DNA of 64,000 nucleotides from Bacteroidota bacterium (GCA_018816765.1 JAHIUX010000009.1:62001-126000); one strand, 5' to 3'; shown: positions 8,899 to 19,800, numbered from the stretch's first letter. Numbers and translations are program-made. Notes: a model not told the origin generated them from the sequence alone.

Positions 8899-9554
8899 CG
8901 ATCAATGCATTGACAGTAGGCTATCTGAAAGACCAGCCCATCCTCGACGGGCTGGACCTGGTGCTGCATGAGGGCGACTATCTGGCAGTTGGTGGTGAGA
9001 ACGGTGCCGGGAAAACAACCCTGGTCAGGGCACTTGCAGGAGAAAGGGTGTGGGCCGCCGGATCGGTCCAGCTGAAAGGAAAGGAATTGACGGCAATGCC
9101 CGCCTGGAAAAGACAGGAATTGGGTTTAGGGTTTTATATGCAGGGCGCTGAAGTCTTTGGAAGGCTGAACTGTGTCGAAAACCTGCGCATTGCTGGCTCA
9201 TCAGTGCCACAACCAAGGTATCATGAAACAAGGAAATGGCTTAAAACCCGCCTGCCCATTTTCAATCAGGGGGCATTCGCAAACAAAGCCGGAAACCTGA
9301 GTGGTGGCGAAAGGGCGCAGCTGGCCCTTGCCATGGTGCTTATCGGCCTGCCCAAAATCCTGATCCTCGATGAACCTTCGGCCGGACTTTCGAGTGCCAA
9401 TGCCGAAGCCCTGCGCATGACCATCGCCGATTATTTGCATCAGTTCGGACAGGGATTGCTGCTCATCGAACAGAACAAATCACTGACAGAAGCCTTGTGC
9501 AACAGACATGCCTGGATTGCCGGTAAAAAACTTGCGCTGTTACCTCCTGCCTAA
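8892..9554 (+). CDS. LIV-type ABC transporter ATP-binding protein (LivF-like)
   Basis: A 220-residue ATPase with Walker A GENGAGKTT, signature NLSGGERAQLALAM and Walker B ILILDEPSAGLSS. Where many ABC proteins have the H-loop histidine it has LLIEQN, which is normal for LivF. It is slightly shorter than typical LivF (about 235). It starts inside the end of the previous gene and closes the operon. The convergent DUF5686 gene ends one base later, with no visible terminator between them. No periplasmic binding protein follows. Confidence 0.87.
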   Translation: MLTINALTVGYLKDQPILDGLDLVLHEGDYLAVGGENGAGKTTLVRALAGERVWAAGSVQLKGKELTAMPAWKRQELGLGFYMQGAEVFGRLNCVENLRIAGSSVPQPRYHETRKWLKTRLPIFNQGAFANKAGNLSGGERAQLALAMVLIGLPKILILDEPSAGLSSANAEALRMTIADYLHQFGQGLLLIEQNKSLTEALCNRHAWIAGKKLALLPPA

Positions 9555-9555
9555 C

Positions 9556-12201
9556 CTAAAAACTCACGGTGGTTTCGCCAAACGGAATGCCAATCCTGAT
9601 GCCCGTATATTGGTAATCGGCTCCCCTGAAACCACTTACCACTTCCAGATTGAACATCAAAAACAACTGACTGATGCCGTAACCAATTTCGGTGTAGGCC
9701 TGCCTGTCTTTGCCAATCAGCATGTTTCCGAAGACCTTTTCCCGCATGAGGCTGTTGGCCAGAAATGGCAAGCGTTTAATCAGCAAGCGGCTGTGCTCAA
9801 GTTGCAGGTGTCCCTCCACGAAACTGGTGTTGGTGCTGTTTTCGTAAAACCCCAGTGTACGGAAAACCGAAAACCTGTCACCTGCCCCAACCCAAAGTGG
9901 ATCATTGTTAAAATGCCTGTAATCTGCAAAGTAATGCCGAGAGTTGTCTAAAAACGTACCCGCCAAAAAGGCATACTGCAACCGACCTATCATCCGGATG
10001 TCAAACGATTGCCTGATGCCTGCTTCGGCATACTGATAGCGGGCATCGCTGCCAGCAACCCCGTCAAAAGCTTGTCGCCACTGCAGACTAAAAGTCGGAT
10101 AGTGCGAATACAACATTCGTTTTACTTTTCCGTCCATCCGGTAGTGATGGCGAGGGGTGTAGTCAAGCGACGCATCAACGACAAACACCTTATGTGGTGC
10201 CACCAGTTCGGGGTTTGCCAGTATTGGTGGAGGAATGTTCGGGCTGTATTGGTCTCCATACATATTGGTCAGGTAGAAATCCGAATGGTTTTCGAGTGGC
10301 CTCCTTTGCATCCAGGCGCCTGTCAGTTTAAACACCAGCCCGTTGGTAACATCAATCTGGTGTTGAATCCGTATAAAATCCTGCTCATAAAGTTTCATGT
10401 AATTGTGGCGGGCAAACAGGCTGGTAAATGTATTGAAGAAGGGCATGATGCCCTGGTTCGCATTGAAATCGATGCAGGACCTGCCGCCACTTATGCTTAT
10501 GGATGCGCGTTTTGTTGCATCGTAACGGTAGAAGGTTTCGGTTGAAGCGGTCAGCCCCTGCCGCGCAAAGCCATAGGCACCCATGCCACTCAGCCTGAGC
10601 ATCCGGCCCGAATGCCAATCCTTTTCGAAGCTGAGTTTTTTGCTGTACAACAAGCCATCAACGGTGTTAAACGAAAAAGAACTCAGTCCTGCCAACCCAT
10701 TGTGAGTGTATTTCCAGTTACTGGCCAGTTTTCTTTGCTCAGCGCCAAATATCGCATCATTAAAACGCTTGTTTCTTTTTTTATGGGTTGTATCAGCTTT
10801 CGTAGTATCTACTGGCTTTTCGCCAAAACTATTCAGTTCTTCGGTAGTGAGTGGCACCTGCCTGTTTTCTTGCCAGTAATCCACGGTTCGGGTACGGGCG
10901 CTGTCAGCAATTTTGGTGTTGGGTGGTTTCACTTCCAAGGGTGCTTTTTCCTTTTTGCCCGCAGTTTCCATTTTGATGAGTTTATTTAACTCACGCATTT
11001 CCTTGTTGTTCAGGTCCTCACGTGCCATGAGGGTTTCAATCCTGGTTTTTTTTGTATCAACCAGTGCCGCCCCGGGCGATTCAACTACGAGCGGTTCGGG
11101 CAAGGTGAGTGCAATAACGGTTGAATCCTCGGCTTTGAGTTCATCGAGCAGGCGTGCATAAAAGCCATGGTCAACAGCAGGGTTGAGCACTGTTTTGTAG
11201 TCGTTTACAGAAACAAGGTATTTGTAAGAAACAGAGGCCCCTAGCGCTTCAAAAAGGATGTCGTAATCGTGGCTCACTGGCATCCAGACCAAAGGACTCA
11301 CAGCCTGAAACACCTGCCTGATTTTCACGCTGAACATCTTCTGTTCTACAAACAAATCAACCGAATGCAGGTTCCAGCTGCCTTCGCGAACAAATAAGGT
11401 TCCTGAATAAAGGTCCTGTCCCCTCCGTTTGGGAATGACTCTTATTTTGTTGATTGTACGTCCATCTTCCACAAAGGTGCCCTCAAGCCTGAAGCGATAC
11501 ACCTGAAACGCATCCCGGCTGAGGGGCGAAATGATGCCGTTGATGTCTTCGTACAGGCTCAGGCTCACGAACTCCATCGGGCTGCTTTCGTTGGAAAATC
11601 CCGAACTGCGCATCGACAACACATTGGTTTGCAATGGTTCACCTTCCTTGTAGTGAATACTGGAAATGGTTTCTGTGACAAAATATTTGCCTGGCTCGAT
11701 GCCTTCCTTCTTAAGCTGTCCTCGCAACAGGGCCGGAATTTTGAGCGCCACCCCGGTTCCTTTCAGGTAGACATGGGCTGTGTATGCCGATACCTGACGG
11801 CGGTAATAGCTGCTCATGCTGATGGCCTTGCGCATGATATAATAGGCGGGGTCTTCGCCACTGGCCGAAATGATTACCTCGGCAAGGTTGTATGCCTGGG
11901 CACTGAGTACAATATCCTGTCTGACCATGGCATCGGCCACCACCAATAGCTTGTTTTGTGTTTGATAGCCGAGATACTGGTAAATCACTTCGTAGCTGCC
12001 CGGTGGCAAAACAAGTTGGTATTCGCCAGCCATATTGGCGGTGGTTCCTTTGTGCAATTGCGGCACATAGACCGAGGTGAACGGAATGGGCTGTTTCTTG
12101 CTATCAATCACATAACCCTGAATACCACCTGTTTGAGCAAAAAGCCCAAAAGGCAACACAAAAAAAAGTAAGGCTGAAAGGCTACAGCTAAAAAACTTCA
12201 T
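9556..12201 (-). CDS. DUF5686 outer-membrane protein with carboxypeptidase-like regulatory domain
   Basis: An 881-residue predicted outer-membrane protein. A signal peptide (MKFFSCSLSALLFFVLPFGLFAQ) is followed by a CarboxypepD_reg-like domain at about residues 25-105, with IQGYVIDSKKQPIPFTSVYV and TTANMAGEYQLVLPPGSYEV. The rest resembles the DUF5686 family, ending in a beta-barrel-like region with aromatic strands and a final phenylalanine (TTVSF), typical of outer-membrane barrels. A low-complexity charged segment lies near the middle. The family is widespread in Bacteroidota and its function is not established. I chose the ATG at 12201, which starts the signal peptide, rather than 12222. 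The gene is alone on its strand, convergent with the ABC operon. Confidence 0.8.
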   Translation of the reverse strand: MKFFSCSLSALLFFVLPFGLFAQTGGIQGYVIDSKKQPIPFTSVYVPQLHKGTTANMAGEYQLVLPPGSYEVIYQYLGYQTQNKLLVVADAMVRQDIVLSAQAYNLAEVIISASGEDPAYYIMRKAISMSSYYRRQVSAYTAHVYLKGTGVALKIPALLRGQLKKEGIEPGKYFVTETISSIHYKEGEPLQTNVLSMRSSGFSNESSPMEFVSLSLYEDINGIISPLSRDAFQVYRFRLEGTFVEDGRTINKIRVIPKRRGQDLYSGTLFVREGSWNLHSVDLFVEQKMFSVKIRQVFQAVSPLVWMPVSHDYDILFEALGASVSYKYLVSVNDYKTVLNPAVDHGFYARLLDELKAEDSTVIALTLPEPLVVESPGAALVDTKKTRIETLMAREDLNNKEMRELNKLIKMETAGKKEKAPLEVKPPNTKIADSARTRTVDYWQENRQVPLTTEELNSFGEKPVDTTKADTTHKKRNKRFNDAIFGAEQRKLASNWKYTHNGLAGLSSFSFNTVDGLLYSKKLSFEKDWHSGRMLRLSGMGAYGFARQGLTASTETFYRYDATKRASISISGGRSCIDFNANQGIMPFFNTFTSLFARHNYMKLYEQDFIRIQHQIDVTNGLVFKLTGAWMQRRPLENHSDFYLTNMYGDQYSPNIPPPILANPELVAPHKVFVVDASLDYTPRHHYRMDGKVKRMLYSHYPTFSLQWRQAFDGVAGSDARYQYAEAGIRQSFDIRMIGRLQYAFLAGTFLDNSRHYFADYRHFNNDPLWVGAGDRFSVFRTLGFYENSTNTSFVEGHLQLEHSRLLIKRLPFLANSLMREKVFGNMLIGKDRQAYTEIGYGISQLFLMFNLEVVSGFRGADYQYTGIRIGIPFGETTVSF

Positions 12202-12684
12202 GTGAAACGCGTTGTAGTACAATATTAATAAAAAAATTCAGGCCGGCCAGGGTGAAGTCATGACGCATCACCGATCGATAAAGTTACAATGAAATAATGC
12301 GCTTCTAAGAATATCGTGAGATTCAGGTATTAATAAAAAATGCAATAATGATCAGAGCTGATAAATACCAGTATATAATCTTAGCTCATTGGATTATTTT
12401 GAGACTAGTTTGTACTATTATTAATTCCAATATCTTCTTTCAAATTTCTTTCTTACAACAAACATTTTTTTTCTCTTTTGCAAAATATATTAGAAATTTT
12501 CACTTATTATTGTTTTATTAATTATTAGACATAAATACATGAAAACAAACTACTTATTAAAAAACTATGGGAGGGGGGCTTTGTAAGGTATTCTTTGCGC
12601 AAGTTAAAGGATTAGGTTCAAGTCGTGGAGTTGGAAATAATTGGGCAGAAATTTCTTGTGGTTATTAAACATAAAAGAATAGAA
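12202..12684. other. Intergenic region, 483 bases, no gene seen
   Basis: AT-rich spacer between two divergent envelope-protein genes. No open frame with protein-like composition was seen. A G-rich run (AGGAGGGGGG-like, about 12568) and a TATTCTTTG near 12590 (one base longer than the -7 consensus) are the only notable motifs. The latter could be a weak promoter for the barrel gene at 12685. Confidence 0.5.
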
Positions 12685-13347
12685 ATGAAAACAATTATTC
12701 TCTGCATATTCAGTTTCTTCATAATTCCCACATCCATATGGGCCCAGGAAAACTATGGAATTTCCGTTTCTTTTGGTTTAAGCGACATTAATCATTTTAA
12801 GACCATTTTTAGCGATCATCCCATTAATGGGGACCAGTACATCAATCAAAACAATTATCATCCATTGGTTGCATGGAGTTTTGGCGCATTCTATATAAAA
12901 CCCATTGGCAAGAAAGGCCTCGGGATACAGGCTGAGTTATTGTTAAACGCACTGGGAGCCAATTATTTTCTCGATTTGGGATCGCCTGATCCACAGGGAA
13001 TTTCAGTGTACGAACATAACGAACGCCTCATTTACCTTGCGTTACCGCTCGGTTTACGCTACACGCAATCCAACTGGCATATTTCAGGATCCATCTCCAA
13101 TAGCCTGCTACTCATCCCTCCGGGGAAAGAAATCAATTACTCACAGGCTGGCACCTATGATCTGGGTGGAATTCTTGCCGTTGGTATTCAACTATTTCCA
13201 AGGCTTGAAATCGAACTTAACGCATATCACGGTTTCAAACATATGAACCCGGATGGTATCGAAGGTTTGACTGACTACCGGCTTTACAACAGTTCGATTC
13301 AGATGGCTTTGAAATATACATTGGGCAAACATAGCGTACCGGAATAA
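12685..13347 (+). CDS. Porin-family outer-membrane beta-barrel protein
   Basis: 220 residues. The signal peptide MKTIILCIFSFFIIPTSIWAQ is followed by alternating polar and hydrophobic strands that look like an eight-stranded barrel. Examples are GISVSFGLSDINHF, YLALPLGLRYT and LGGILAVGIQLFPRLEIELNAYHG. It ends with ALKYTLGK. The start is set by the signal peptide; the frame is open from 12625. A diverged paralogue follows directly at 13397, sharing LFPR, the YH segment and RLYN. The function is not known; proteins of this type occur widely in Bacteroidota genomes as small orphan barrels. Confidence 0.7.
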   Translation: MKTIILCIFSFFIIPTSIWAQENYGISVSFGLSDINHFKTIFSDHPINGDQYINQNNYHPLVAWSFGAFYIKPIGKKGLGIQAELLLNALGANYFLDLGSPDPQGISVYEHNERLIYLALPLGLRYTQSNWHISGSISNSLLLIPPGKEINYSQAGTYDLGGILAVGIQLFPRLEIELNAYHGFKHMNPDGIEGLTDYRLYNSSIQMALKYTLGKHSVPE

Positions 13348-13396
13348 ACAATCATTGGGCAATGATCAATTGTGGTAATAAAATAAAGTCATCATC

Positions 13397-14032
13397 ATGA
13401 AAAGGTTCATACTTTTAGTTGCATTTTCAGCCATATCGGCTGTTGCTGTATCGCAAAACACCTTTGGCCTCAACGCAGGTTTCGGGAGCAGCATGCTGGA
13501 TAATTACCGCAATTACTTTCGCCGCAATACAGCTAAGCTGCCGGCTGATGTGGTGGTGTAGCCCTACAAGCCGGATTATGCCTGGCGTTTTGGCTGTTGG
13601 ACTGAATTTCATTACCGGATCAGCGGTTTGTCAACGGTGGTAGAAGCCAATTTTGTCCGTTTGGGAGCACGCATGCCCCTTACTGATTTTTCGTCCGAAA
13701 CAGAAAGCCTTCACTATCTGACAATTCCGCTAAGCCTGAAATACTCCCCAGTGACGCACTGGTATGTACCGGGCGGCCTCAGTCTGGCAGTGCTCATCGG
13801 TAAGCCTGGCACAGCTTACAACGATCCAAGAGCAATTGATTTCGGCTCAAACCTTGGCTTTGGGCTGCAGTTGTTTCCACGCTACGACCTTTTGGTCAAC
13901 TTCTATCACGCGCTGACGTATATGAACAACAATCATGATGCAATCAAAGATGCCGATGGAAGGTTATACAACCGTTCACTCACTGTTTACCTGCGGGTTC
14001 AGCTGGGCAAAATCAGGCCTTCCGGTGAATAA
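13397..14032 (+). pseudogene. Paralogous outer-membrane beta-barrel gene with an in-frame TAG
   Basis: The frame runs from the ATG at 13397 (signal peptide MKRFILLVAFSAISAVAVSQ) to the TAA ending at 14032, 211 codons, interrupted only by TAG at 13559-13561 (codon 55). The frame does not shift, and the downstream part still reads as good barrel sequence (YLTIPLSLKYSP, LGFGLQLFPRYDLLVNFYHAL, RLYNRSL). It aligns along its length with the preceding gene: YKPDYAWRFG here corresponds to YHPLVAWSFG there. A single C-to-T change from CAG would explain the stop. This could be a recent pseudogene, a sequencing error or, less likely, stop readthrough. Its last 20 bases overlap the convergent short-chain dehydrogenase gene. 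Confidence 0.7.
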
Positions 14033-14780
14033 TTGTTGCGCAGGGTTGTGCTGTAGGCATCAGCAGTAAATCGTTCACATTCACATGCGGAGGCAGGTTT
14101 GCGGCAAACCAAACGGCTTCGGCTACATCCTCGCCGCTCAGTGGAACAAAACCATGATACACTGTCTTCGCGCGCCCGGCATCGTCTTTAAAACGAACGA
14201 TGGAGAATTCTGTTTCAACAGCCCCCGGAGCTACCTGACTTACTTTCACACCAAACGGAGCGAGGTCGATCCGCATCCCGCGCGTGAGTCCGTCAACAGC
14301 AAATTTAGTTGCACTATAGACGTTGCCTGCAGGATAATTTTCTTTTCCGGCAACCGATCCTATGTTGATGATATGGCCGCTTTTTTTGGCAACCATGAGG
14401 GGCGATATGGCCCGGCTGACATACAGCAATCCTTTGATATTGGTGTCAATCATGCGCTCCCAGTCGTCAACAACTCCTTCGTGAATGGGCTCGAGCCCAA
14501 CGGCAAGCCCGGCATTATTCACCAACAGGTCAATTGAAAGCCACTCCTCCCCGATCAGCTTCAGCAAGGTTTCTCCGGCCGAAGGCTTACGTACATCAAG
14601 GCAAAGCACGTTCACCTGCACAGCATACTGGTCAACTATTGCTTGCCGAAGCTGATTCAGTTTTTCGGCCCTGCGGGCAACGAGCAACAGGTTCCAGCCT
14701 CCGGCTGCAAAACGGCTTGCACAAGCCATGCCAATGCCACTGCTGGCACCGGTGATTAATGCGGTTTTACGTTCGTTCAT
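14013..14780 (-). CDS. Short-chain dehydrogenase/reductase, SDR family
   Basis: A 255-residue classical SDR. It has the NAD(P)-binding TGASSGIG near the N-terminus followed by VARRAEKL, whose arginines suggest NADP(H) preference. The NNAG motif, the catalytic serine in INIGSVAG and the YSATK active-site motif are all present. The sequence resembles the YdfG/serine 3-dehydrogenase group that oxidises 3-hydroxy acids, but the substrate cannot be fixed by eye. It is a cytoplasmic enzyme and probably a single gene. It overlaps the tail of the interrupted barrel gene on the other strand. Confidence 0.88.
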   Translation of the reverse strand: MNERKTALITGASSGIGMACASRFAAGGWNLLLVARRAEKLNQLRQAIVDQYAVQVNVLCLDVRKPSAGETLLKLIGEEWLSIDLLVNNAGLAVGLEPIHEGVVDDWERMIDTNIKGLLYVSRAISPLMVAKKSGHIINIGSVAGKENYPAGNVYSATKFAVDGLTRGMRIDLAPFGVKVSQVAPGAVETEFSIVRFKDDAGRAKTVYHGFVPLSGEDVAEAVWFAANLPPHVNVNDLLLMPTAQPCATIIHRKA

Positions 14781-14826
14781 TGGAATAGATTTTTAAAACT
14801 AACGGCCATATTGCCAACAAATTTCA

Positions 14827-16818
14827 TTATTCAAAGTTAATCTCATATGTTAAACCTGCACTGACCCAACGTCCGGGCATTTGCACATTGGCAATGTCAA
14901 CAAAGGGTGTATTGAGCAGATTACTTGCACTGGCAAACACTTTCCATCGCTTAAGTGACCAGCTTAGGCGTGCATCGAGCAGCCAAAGCGCTTCATATGC
15001 AATTGTTTGCTTCAAAGCGGCATCATACCATCCTCCTTCCCTTTCGCGGTATGTCAGGTTCCAGGCAAGTGACAATTGCGCCGGCAGGCGGTGTGTTGCG
15101 CCAAGGCTGATTTTAAACTTTACATAATCGAGTGCATAAGCCGACTGAAAATCGCCGCTCTGCTTGCTGTTGTCATAATAAGCCAGTGCAATGCCTGCCC
15201 TTTGAGGCACAAACAGTTTGCCGGGAGCATTTTCCGAATACGACAGCTGCCACTCTGCGCCCACTGTCCGTACTTCGGTGTGGTTCATGCTGATCCATTT
15301 TACAGAATCGGAAGGGCGCACCCAGTCGATGATGTTTTTTCCATCGCGTAAAAACAATGCAAGGCTTGAAGAAAACTGCTTCCGCTTAAATTTCAATCCA
15401 CTTTCCCAAGTCATTGAATTTTCGGGCTTCAGATCAGGATTGGCTTGATTAACAGGTCCTTTATAGTACAAATCAGTGAAAGTGGGTAACCTCAGCGAAG
15501 GGTTTGCCGAAGCGAAAATGCGCCAATGTGTATTCAAGGCGAAGCCGGCATCCAGTCCAGGGTGAACATACCAGCCATAAGCCGAACTCCAGTAGGCCAG
15601 CATGCCTGCCGAAACACTGAGTTTACGTGCGAAAATGCCGTACTCGGCAAATACATTCAGGTTATCGCGCGATTTTCCGTAGGTGAACAATGCGTTTTCA
15701 TTGTTTACGGGCTTAGGATGGTCGCGCTTTTCACCCAGCACATTGCTCAGAATGTGCTCACTTCTCCAGGTAACACCAACGGCTGAACGGCTGAAACGTC
15801 CGTTGTGGCTCAGATTGGTTTCGATGCCAAACACATCCGTACGGTGGTAATTGTGCCCTGCATAAGGGATGAGTCCGGCAGCCGTGCGAAATCCAGCCGT
15901 ATCTGTTCCCCTGATATACACATCACCCTGTTTCACATACCAGTCAGGACCTTCCCTGAAAAGTTCAAACCTGTCGTTGTTTCTTCTCCAATAGGCATTG
16001 GCCTTAACCGATGCTTTTCCCGGCAAGGCATAACTCAGGTTAGCCATACGGGTATTTAGCTGTTCGAACTGCCAGGGGTAGGTTCCGGAATAGAATTTAT
16101 ACGCGCCGAATGCCTTGTCGGCCAATCCACCCATCAATGACCAGCTGCCCAGCTTATTGATCAGGTCGAAGCGGCTCATGAGCTGCAGCTGGTTAAAGTC
16201 GGTATTGCTGATGTAACCTTGCGACGAGGAGCGGCTGACCTGCGTGTGGTTTGAGAGTCGTTTTTGCCCGATGCTGAGCCCGATCGACTGGTCGTTGAGG
16301 CCATACTCGCCTGCACCCAAACCCACTTTCAGTTTGTTTTGCCCTTGTTTGCGCGTAATGATGTTGATGGCGCCACTGAAGGCATTGGGGCCGAAAATGC
16401 GTGAACCCGGGCCTTCAAGGATTTCAATCCGTTCAATGGCATCAAGGTCAACAGGCAGGCTCAGGCTGTGGTGTCCGGTTTGCGGATCGTTCATTTGAAC
16501 ACCATCAATCAGGATCATCGTCTGTTCAAAGGTTCCACCACGCATACTTAAATCGCCCTGAACCCCGGCTGTTCCGCGCTGCCGGATGTCGACAGAAGGC
16601 AATGCTGATAACAGATCGCTGAGTGTTGAGGCACTACCGGATTCAATCCCGGCACGGTCAATGATATGCAATATTCTGATGTTTTCGCTGTAGAGCTGCG
16701 GGATACGCGACGAAGTGATTTCAATTTCCTTCATCTGAATGGTATCCTGCCGGGCATGCAGGGAAGTAGTAAACATCAGAAAGGGCAGTAAAATAGTAAT
16801 TATGTTTTTCATCATCAT
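14827..16818 (-). CDS. TonB-dependent receptor (BtuB/CirA-like)
   Basis: A 663-residue outer-membrane receptor. Signal peptide (MMMKNIITILLPFLMFTTSLHA) is followed by a TonB-box-like region and the plug domain with LLSALPSVDIRQRG, SMRGGTFEQTMILIDGV and FGPNAFSGAINIIT. The 22-stranded barrel follows, ending in LTYEINFE with a C-terminal aromatic two residues from the end. Unlike SusC proteins it lacks the N-terminal carboxypeptidase-like extension and is much shorter, so it belongs to the siderophore/cobalamin receptor class. I found no cobalamin riboswitch in the 72 bases between it and purL, nor a nearby binding protein, so the ligand is open. Confidence 0.87.
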   Translation of the reverse strand: MMMKNIITILLPFLMFTTSLHARQDTIQMKEIEITSSRIPQLYSENIRILHIIDRAGIESGSASTLSDLLSALPSVDIRQRGTAGVQGDLSMRGGTFEQTMILIDGVQMNDPQTGHHSLSLPVDLDAIERIEILEGPGSRIFGPNAFSGAINIITRKQGQNKLKVGLGAGEYGLNDQSIGLSIGQKRLSNHTQVSRSSSQGYISNTDFNQLQLMSRFDLINKLGSWSLMGGLADKAFGAYKFYSGTYPWQFEQLNTRMANLSYALPGKASVKANAYWRRNNDRFELFREGPDWYVKQGDVYIRGTDTAGFRTAAGLIPYAGHNYHRTDVFGIETNLSHNGRFSRSAVGVTWRSEHILSNVLGEKRDHPKPVNNENALFTYGKSRDNLNVFAEYGIFARKLSVSAGMLAYWSSAYGWYVHPGLDAGFALNTHWRIFASANPSLRLPTFTDLYYKGPVNQANPDLKPENSMTWESGLKFKRKQFSSSLALFLRDGKNIIDWVRPSDSVKWISMNHTEVRTVGAEWQLSYSENAPGKLFVPQRAGIALAYYDNSKQSGDFQSAYALDYVKFKISLGATHRLPAQLSLAWNLTYREREGGWYDAALKQTIAYEALWLLDARLSWSLKRWKVFASASNLLNTPFVDIANVQMPGRWVSAGLTYEINFE

Positions 16819-16890
16819 TTAGCTTATTAAAAAAACCCTTGGTTGCCCAAAGGTTTGTGAAGTTTGATCGTGAAATTTCATTTTCACTAC

Positions 16891-19800
16891 CTATTTTTTA
16901 TGCAATTTTATCCAGTTCCTGGCATTCACAAAGGCTTCAATCCAAGGGGTAACTTCATCGGATTTGCGCTCGCCGGGATAATGGGCCCATTGCCAAGGCA
17001 TGACTGATCGTTCGAGGTGTGGCATCATGGCCAGATGGCGGCCGTCGTTTGAGCAGATTGCTGCAGCAGACCAGTCGCTGCCATTGGGATTGCCCGGATA
17101 TTCATCATAGCCGTATGTCATCACCAGGTTGTAATTGTCTTTGTAGCAAGGAAAACTGAACTTTCCTTCGCCGTGTGCCACCCAGATTCCCAGGCGTTTG
17201 CCGGCCATTGAGCTCAGCATAACACTGTTGTTCCCGGGAATATCCACTGCCAGGAAAGCGGACTCGAACTTATGCGAATCATTGACCTTCATCAGTGGTT
17301 TTTCAGGATGTTCGGGATAGATCAGGTTAAGTTCGACCATCAGCTGGCAGCCATTGCACACGCCCAGCGACAAGGTATCGTGGCGGGCATAAAAGGCATC
17401 AAGCGCCGATTTGGCCTTTTCGTTATAGAGGAAGGCGCCTGCCCAGCCCTTGGCCGATCCAAGCACGTCGGAATTGGAAAACCCTCCGACAAACACGATC
17501 ATGTTAACATCCGAAAGGTCGTCACGCCCGCTGATCAGGTCAGTCATATGCACGTCTTTCACATCAAAACCTGCCAGATACAGTGAATAGGCCATCTCAC
17601 GGTCGCCATTGACTCCCTTTTCGCGGATGATGGCCACCCTGATCCCACTAGGCTGACGCCTGTTGTGAGCGATGTCATACTGCGACAATTTGCCCGTGAA
17701 TTGTTTGTTGAAGCTAAACTCCAGGTCCTGCTTTTTGTAATGCCGGAAGCGTTCCATGGCCTTCCGCTCGCCACTTTGTTTGCGATCGAGCTGATAGGAC
17801 GATTTGTACCACACATCACGCAAAGTATTGATATCGAGTTTGATGATCTCTTTTTTGTGGCTGATTGTCAACATGCGTTCTTTGCAGGGTTTACCGAGGA
17901 CGCTGTATCGCACCGAGGCTTTGCCAAGCATAACCTTCACCGTTTCCAGGTCGGTGACCTGAATCAGGATGGCTGGTTTTTCGCTGAACAGCAGGCTGAC
18001 CAGGTCTGCTCTGCCAAGCCCATCGAGTTGAACATTAAGTCCGTGCTCGCTATTGGCAAAATTCATTTCGAGCAAGGCAGTGACCAATCCACCGGCAGAG
18101 ATATCGTGTCCTGAAAGTACCAGGCCCTGACCGATCATTTGCTGGACCACGCTGAACGCATCTGCAAAATAAGCTGCATCGCGCACATCGGGGGCCTTAT
18201 CGCCGATCATATTGATCGATTGGGCAAAGCTGCTGCCACCAAGGTAAAATTCGTCACCCGAAAAGTCGATATACACCAGGTGACTATCCATTTGATGCTG
18301 CAGCACCGGTGAAATTGCTTTTCTGACATCGGTAACTTCGGCAGCGGCGGTGACAATAACTGTACCCGGAGCAAGCACCTTGTGGCCGTCAGGGTATTTT
18401 TGCGTCATTGAGAGTGAATCCTTGCCTGTTGGCACATTGATTCCCAGATCGATACAAAAATCACTCAGGGCCTTAACTGCCTTATAAAGCCTGGCGTTTT
18501 CACCTTCATTTTTAGCAGGCCACATCCAGTTGGCGCTGAGGGAAATGCCTAACAGGCCATCCTGAATCGGTGCCCAAAGAATATTTGTTAGTGCTTCGGC
18601 AACCGACAAGCGCGATCCGATTCGTGGATCGATCAGGCCGGCAACAGGTGCATGTCCGAGTGCTGTTGCGATACCGCTGATGCCCTGATAATCGATGGTG
18701 GTGATGCCCAGGTTATTCAGCGGAAGCTGAATCTCGCCGGCACATTGCTGCATGGCAATACGGCCGGTAACCGAACGGTCGACCTTGTTGGTCAGCCAGT
18801 CCTTACAGGCAACGGCTTCGAGCTGCAACACCTGGTTGATATGGAAATGTATGTTGTCGTTATTGTACTTCAAGGGTTCAAACCGGTAGGGTTTGTTGGT
18901 GTCGGTGAGCACGGTTTTTGGCGGTTTACCAAACAGGTCTTCGAGTCGCATATCAATGGGGCAGATGTTTTCGCTACGCGAAAACTTTAGCTGCTGATCG
19001 CCGGTGACTTTTCCTGCCTGATACATTGGTGAGCGTTCACGCTGAGCTGTCCGGCTGAGCAAATCAAGGTCCTTTTCGCGGATGACAAGCCCCATGCGTT
19101 CCTGCGATTCGTTGCCTATAATTTCCTTGTCCGACAAGGTCGGATCGCCCACAGGTAACTGATTGATATCAATGATGCCACCGGTCTTTTCGACGAGTTC
19201 GGATAAGCTGTTCAGGTGTCCACCTGCTCCGTGATCGTGTACGGTGCGCACCGGATTGATGGCTGTTTCGGTCATGGCCCTGATAACATTGGATACACGC
19301 TTTTGCATTTCGGGATTTGCCCGTTGAACAGCATTCAGTTCAATGGCATTGCTGAATTCACCTGTGTCGACACTGGAAACAGCGCCGCCGCCCATGCCAA
19401 TGCGGTAATTATCGCCGCCTAGAACGATGATCAGGTCTCCTGGTTCCGGTATTTCTTTTTGGTTGTCCTCGTAACGTGCATAGCCAACACCGCCAGCCTG
19501 CATGATCACCTTGTCGTAGCCAAAATGCTGGGCTTCATTATGCTCAAAGGTCAGCAGACTGCCATTGATCAGTGGCTGGCCAAATTTGTTTCCAAAATCA
19601 GAAGCCCCGTTCGAAGCTTTGATGAGGATTTCAGAAGGGTTGTGATACAACCACTCTCTTGGTTCACAGGATTGCTCCCAACTTCTGTTGGCTTCAGACC
19701 GAGCATAGGAGGTCATATAAACAGCTGTTCCTGCCAGTGGCAGACTGCCTTTTCCTCCTGCAAGCCTGTCGCGGATTTCGCCACCACTACCTGTCGATGC

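Noticed and set aside
12615-12624. GGTTCAAGTC, similar to a tRNA T-loop
   Set aside because: No matching stem, acceptor or anticodon arms could be drawn around it, so it is not a tRNA.
16819-16890. Possible cobalamin riboswitch before the TonB-dependent receptor
   Set aside because: The spacer is only 72 bases and lacks the conserved B12-box; it is too short for the riboswitch.
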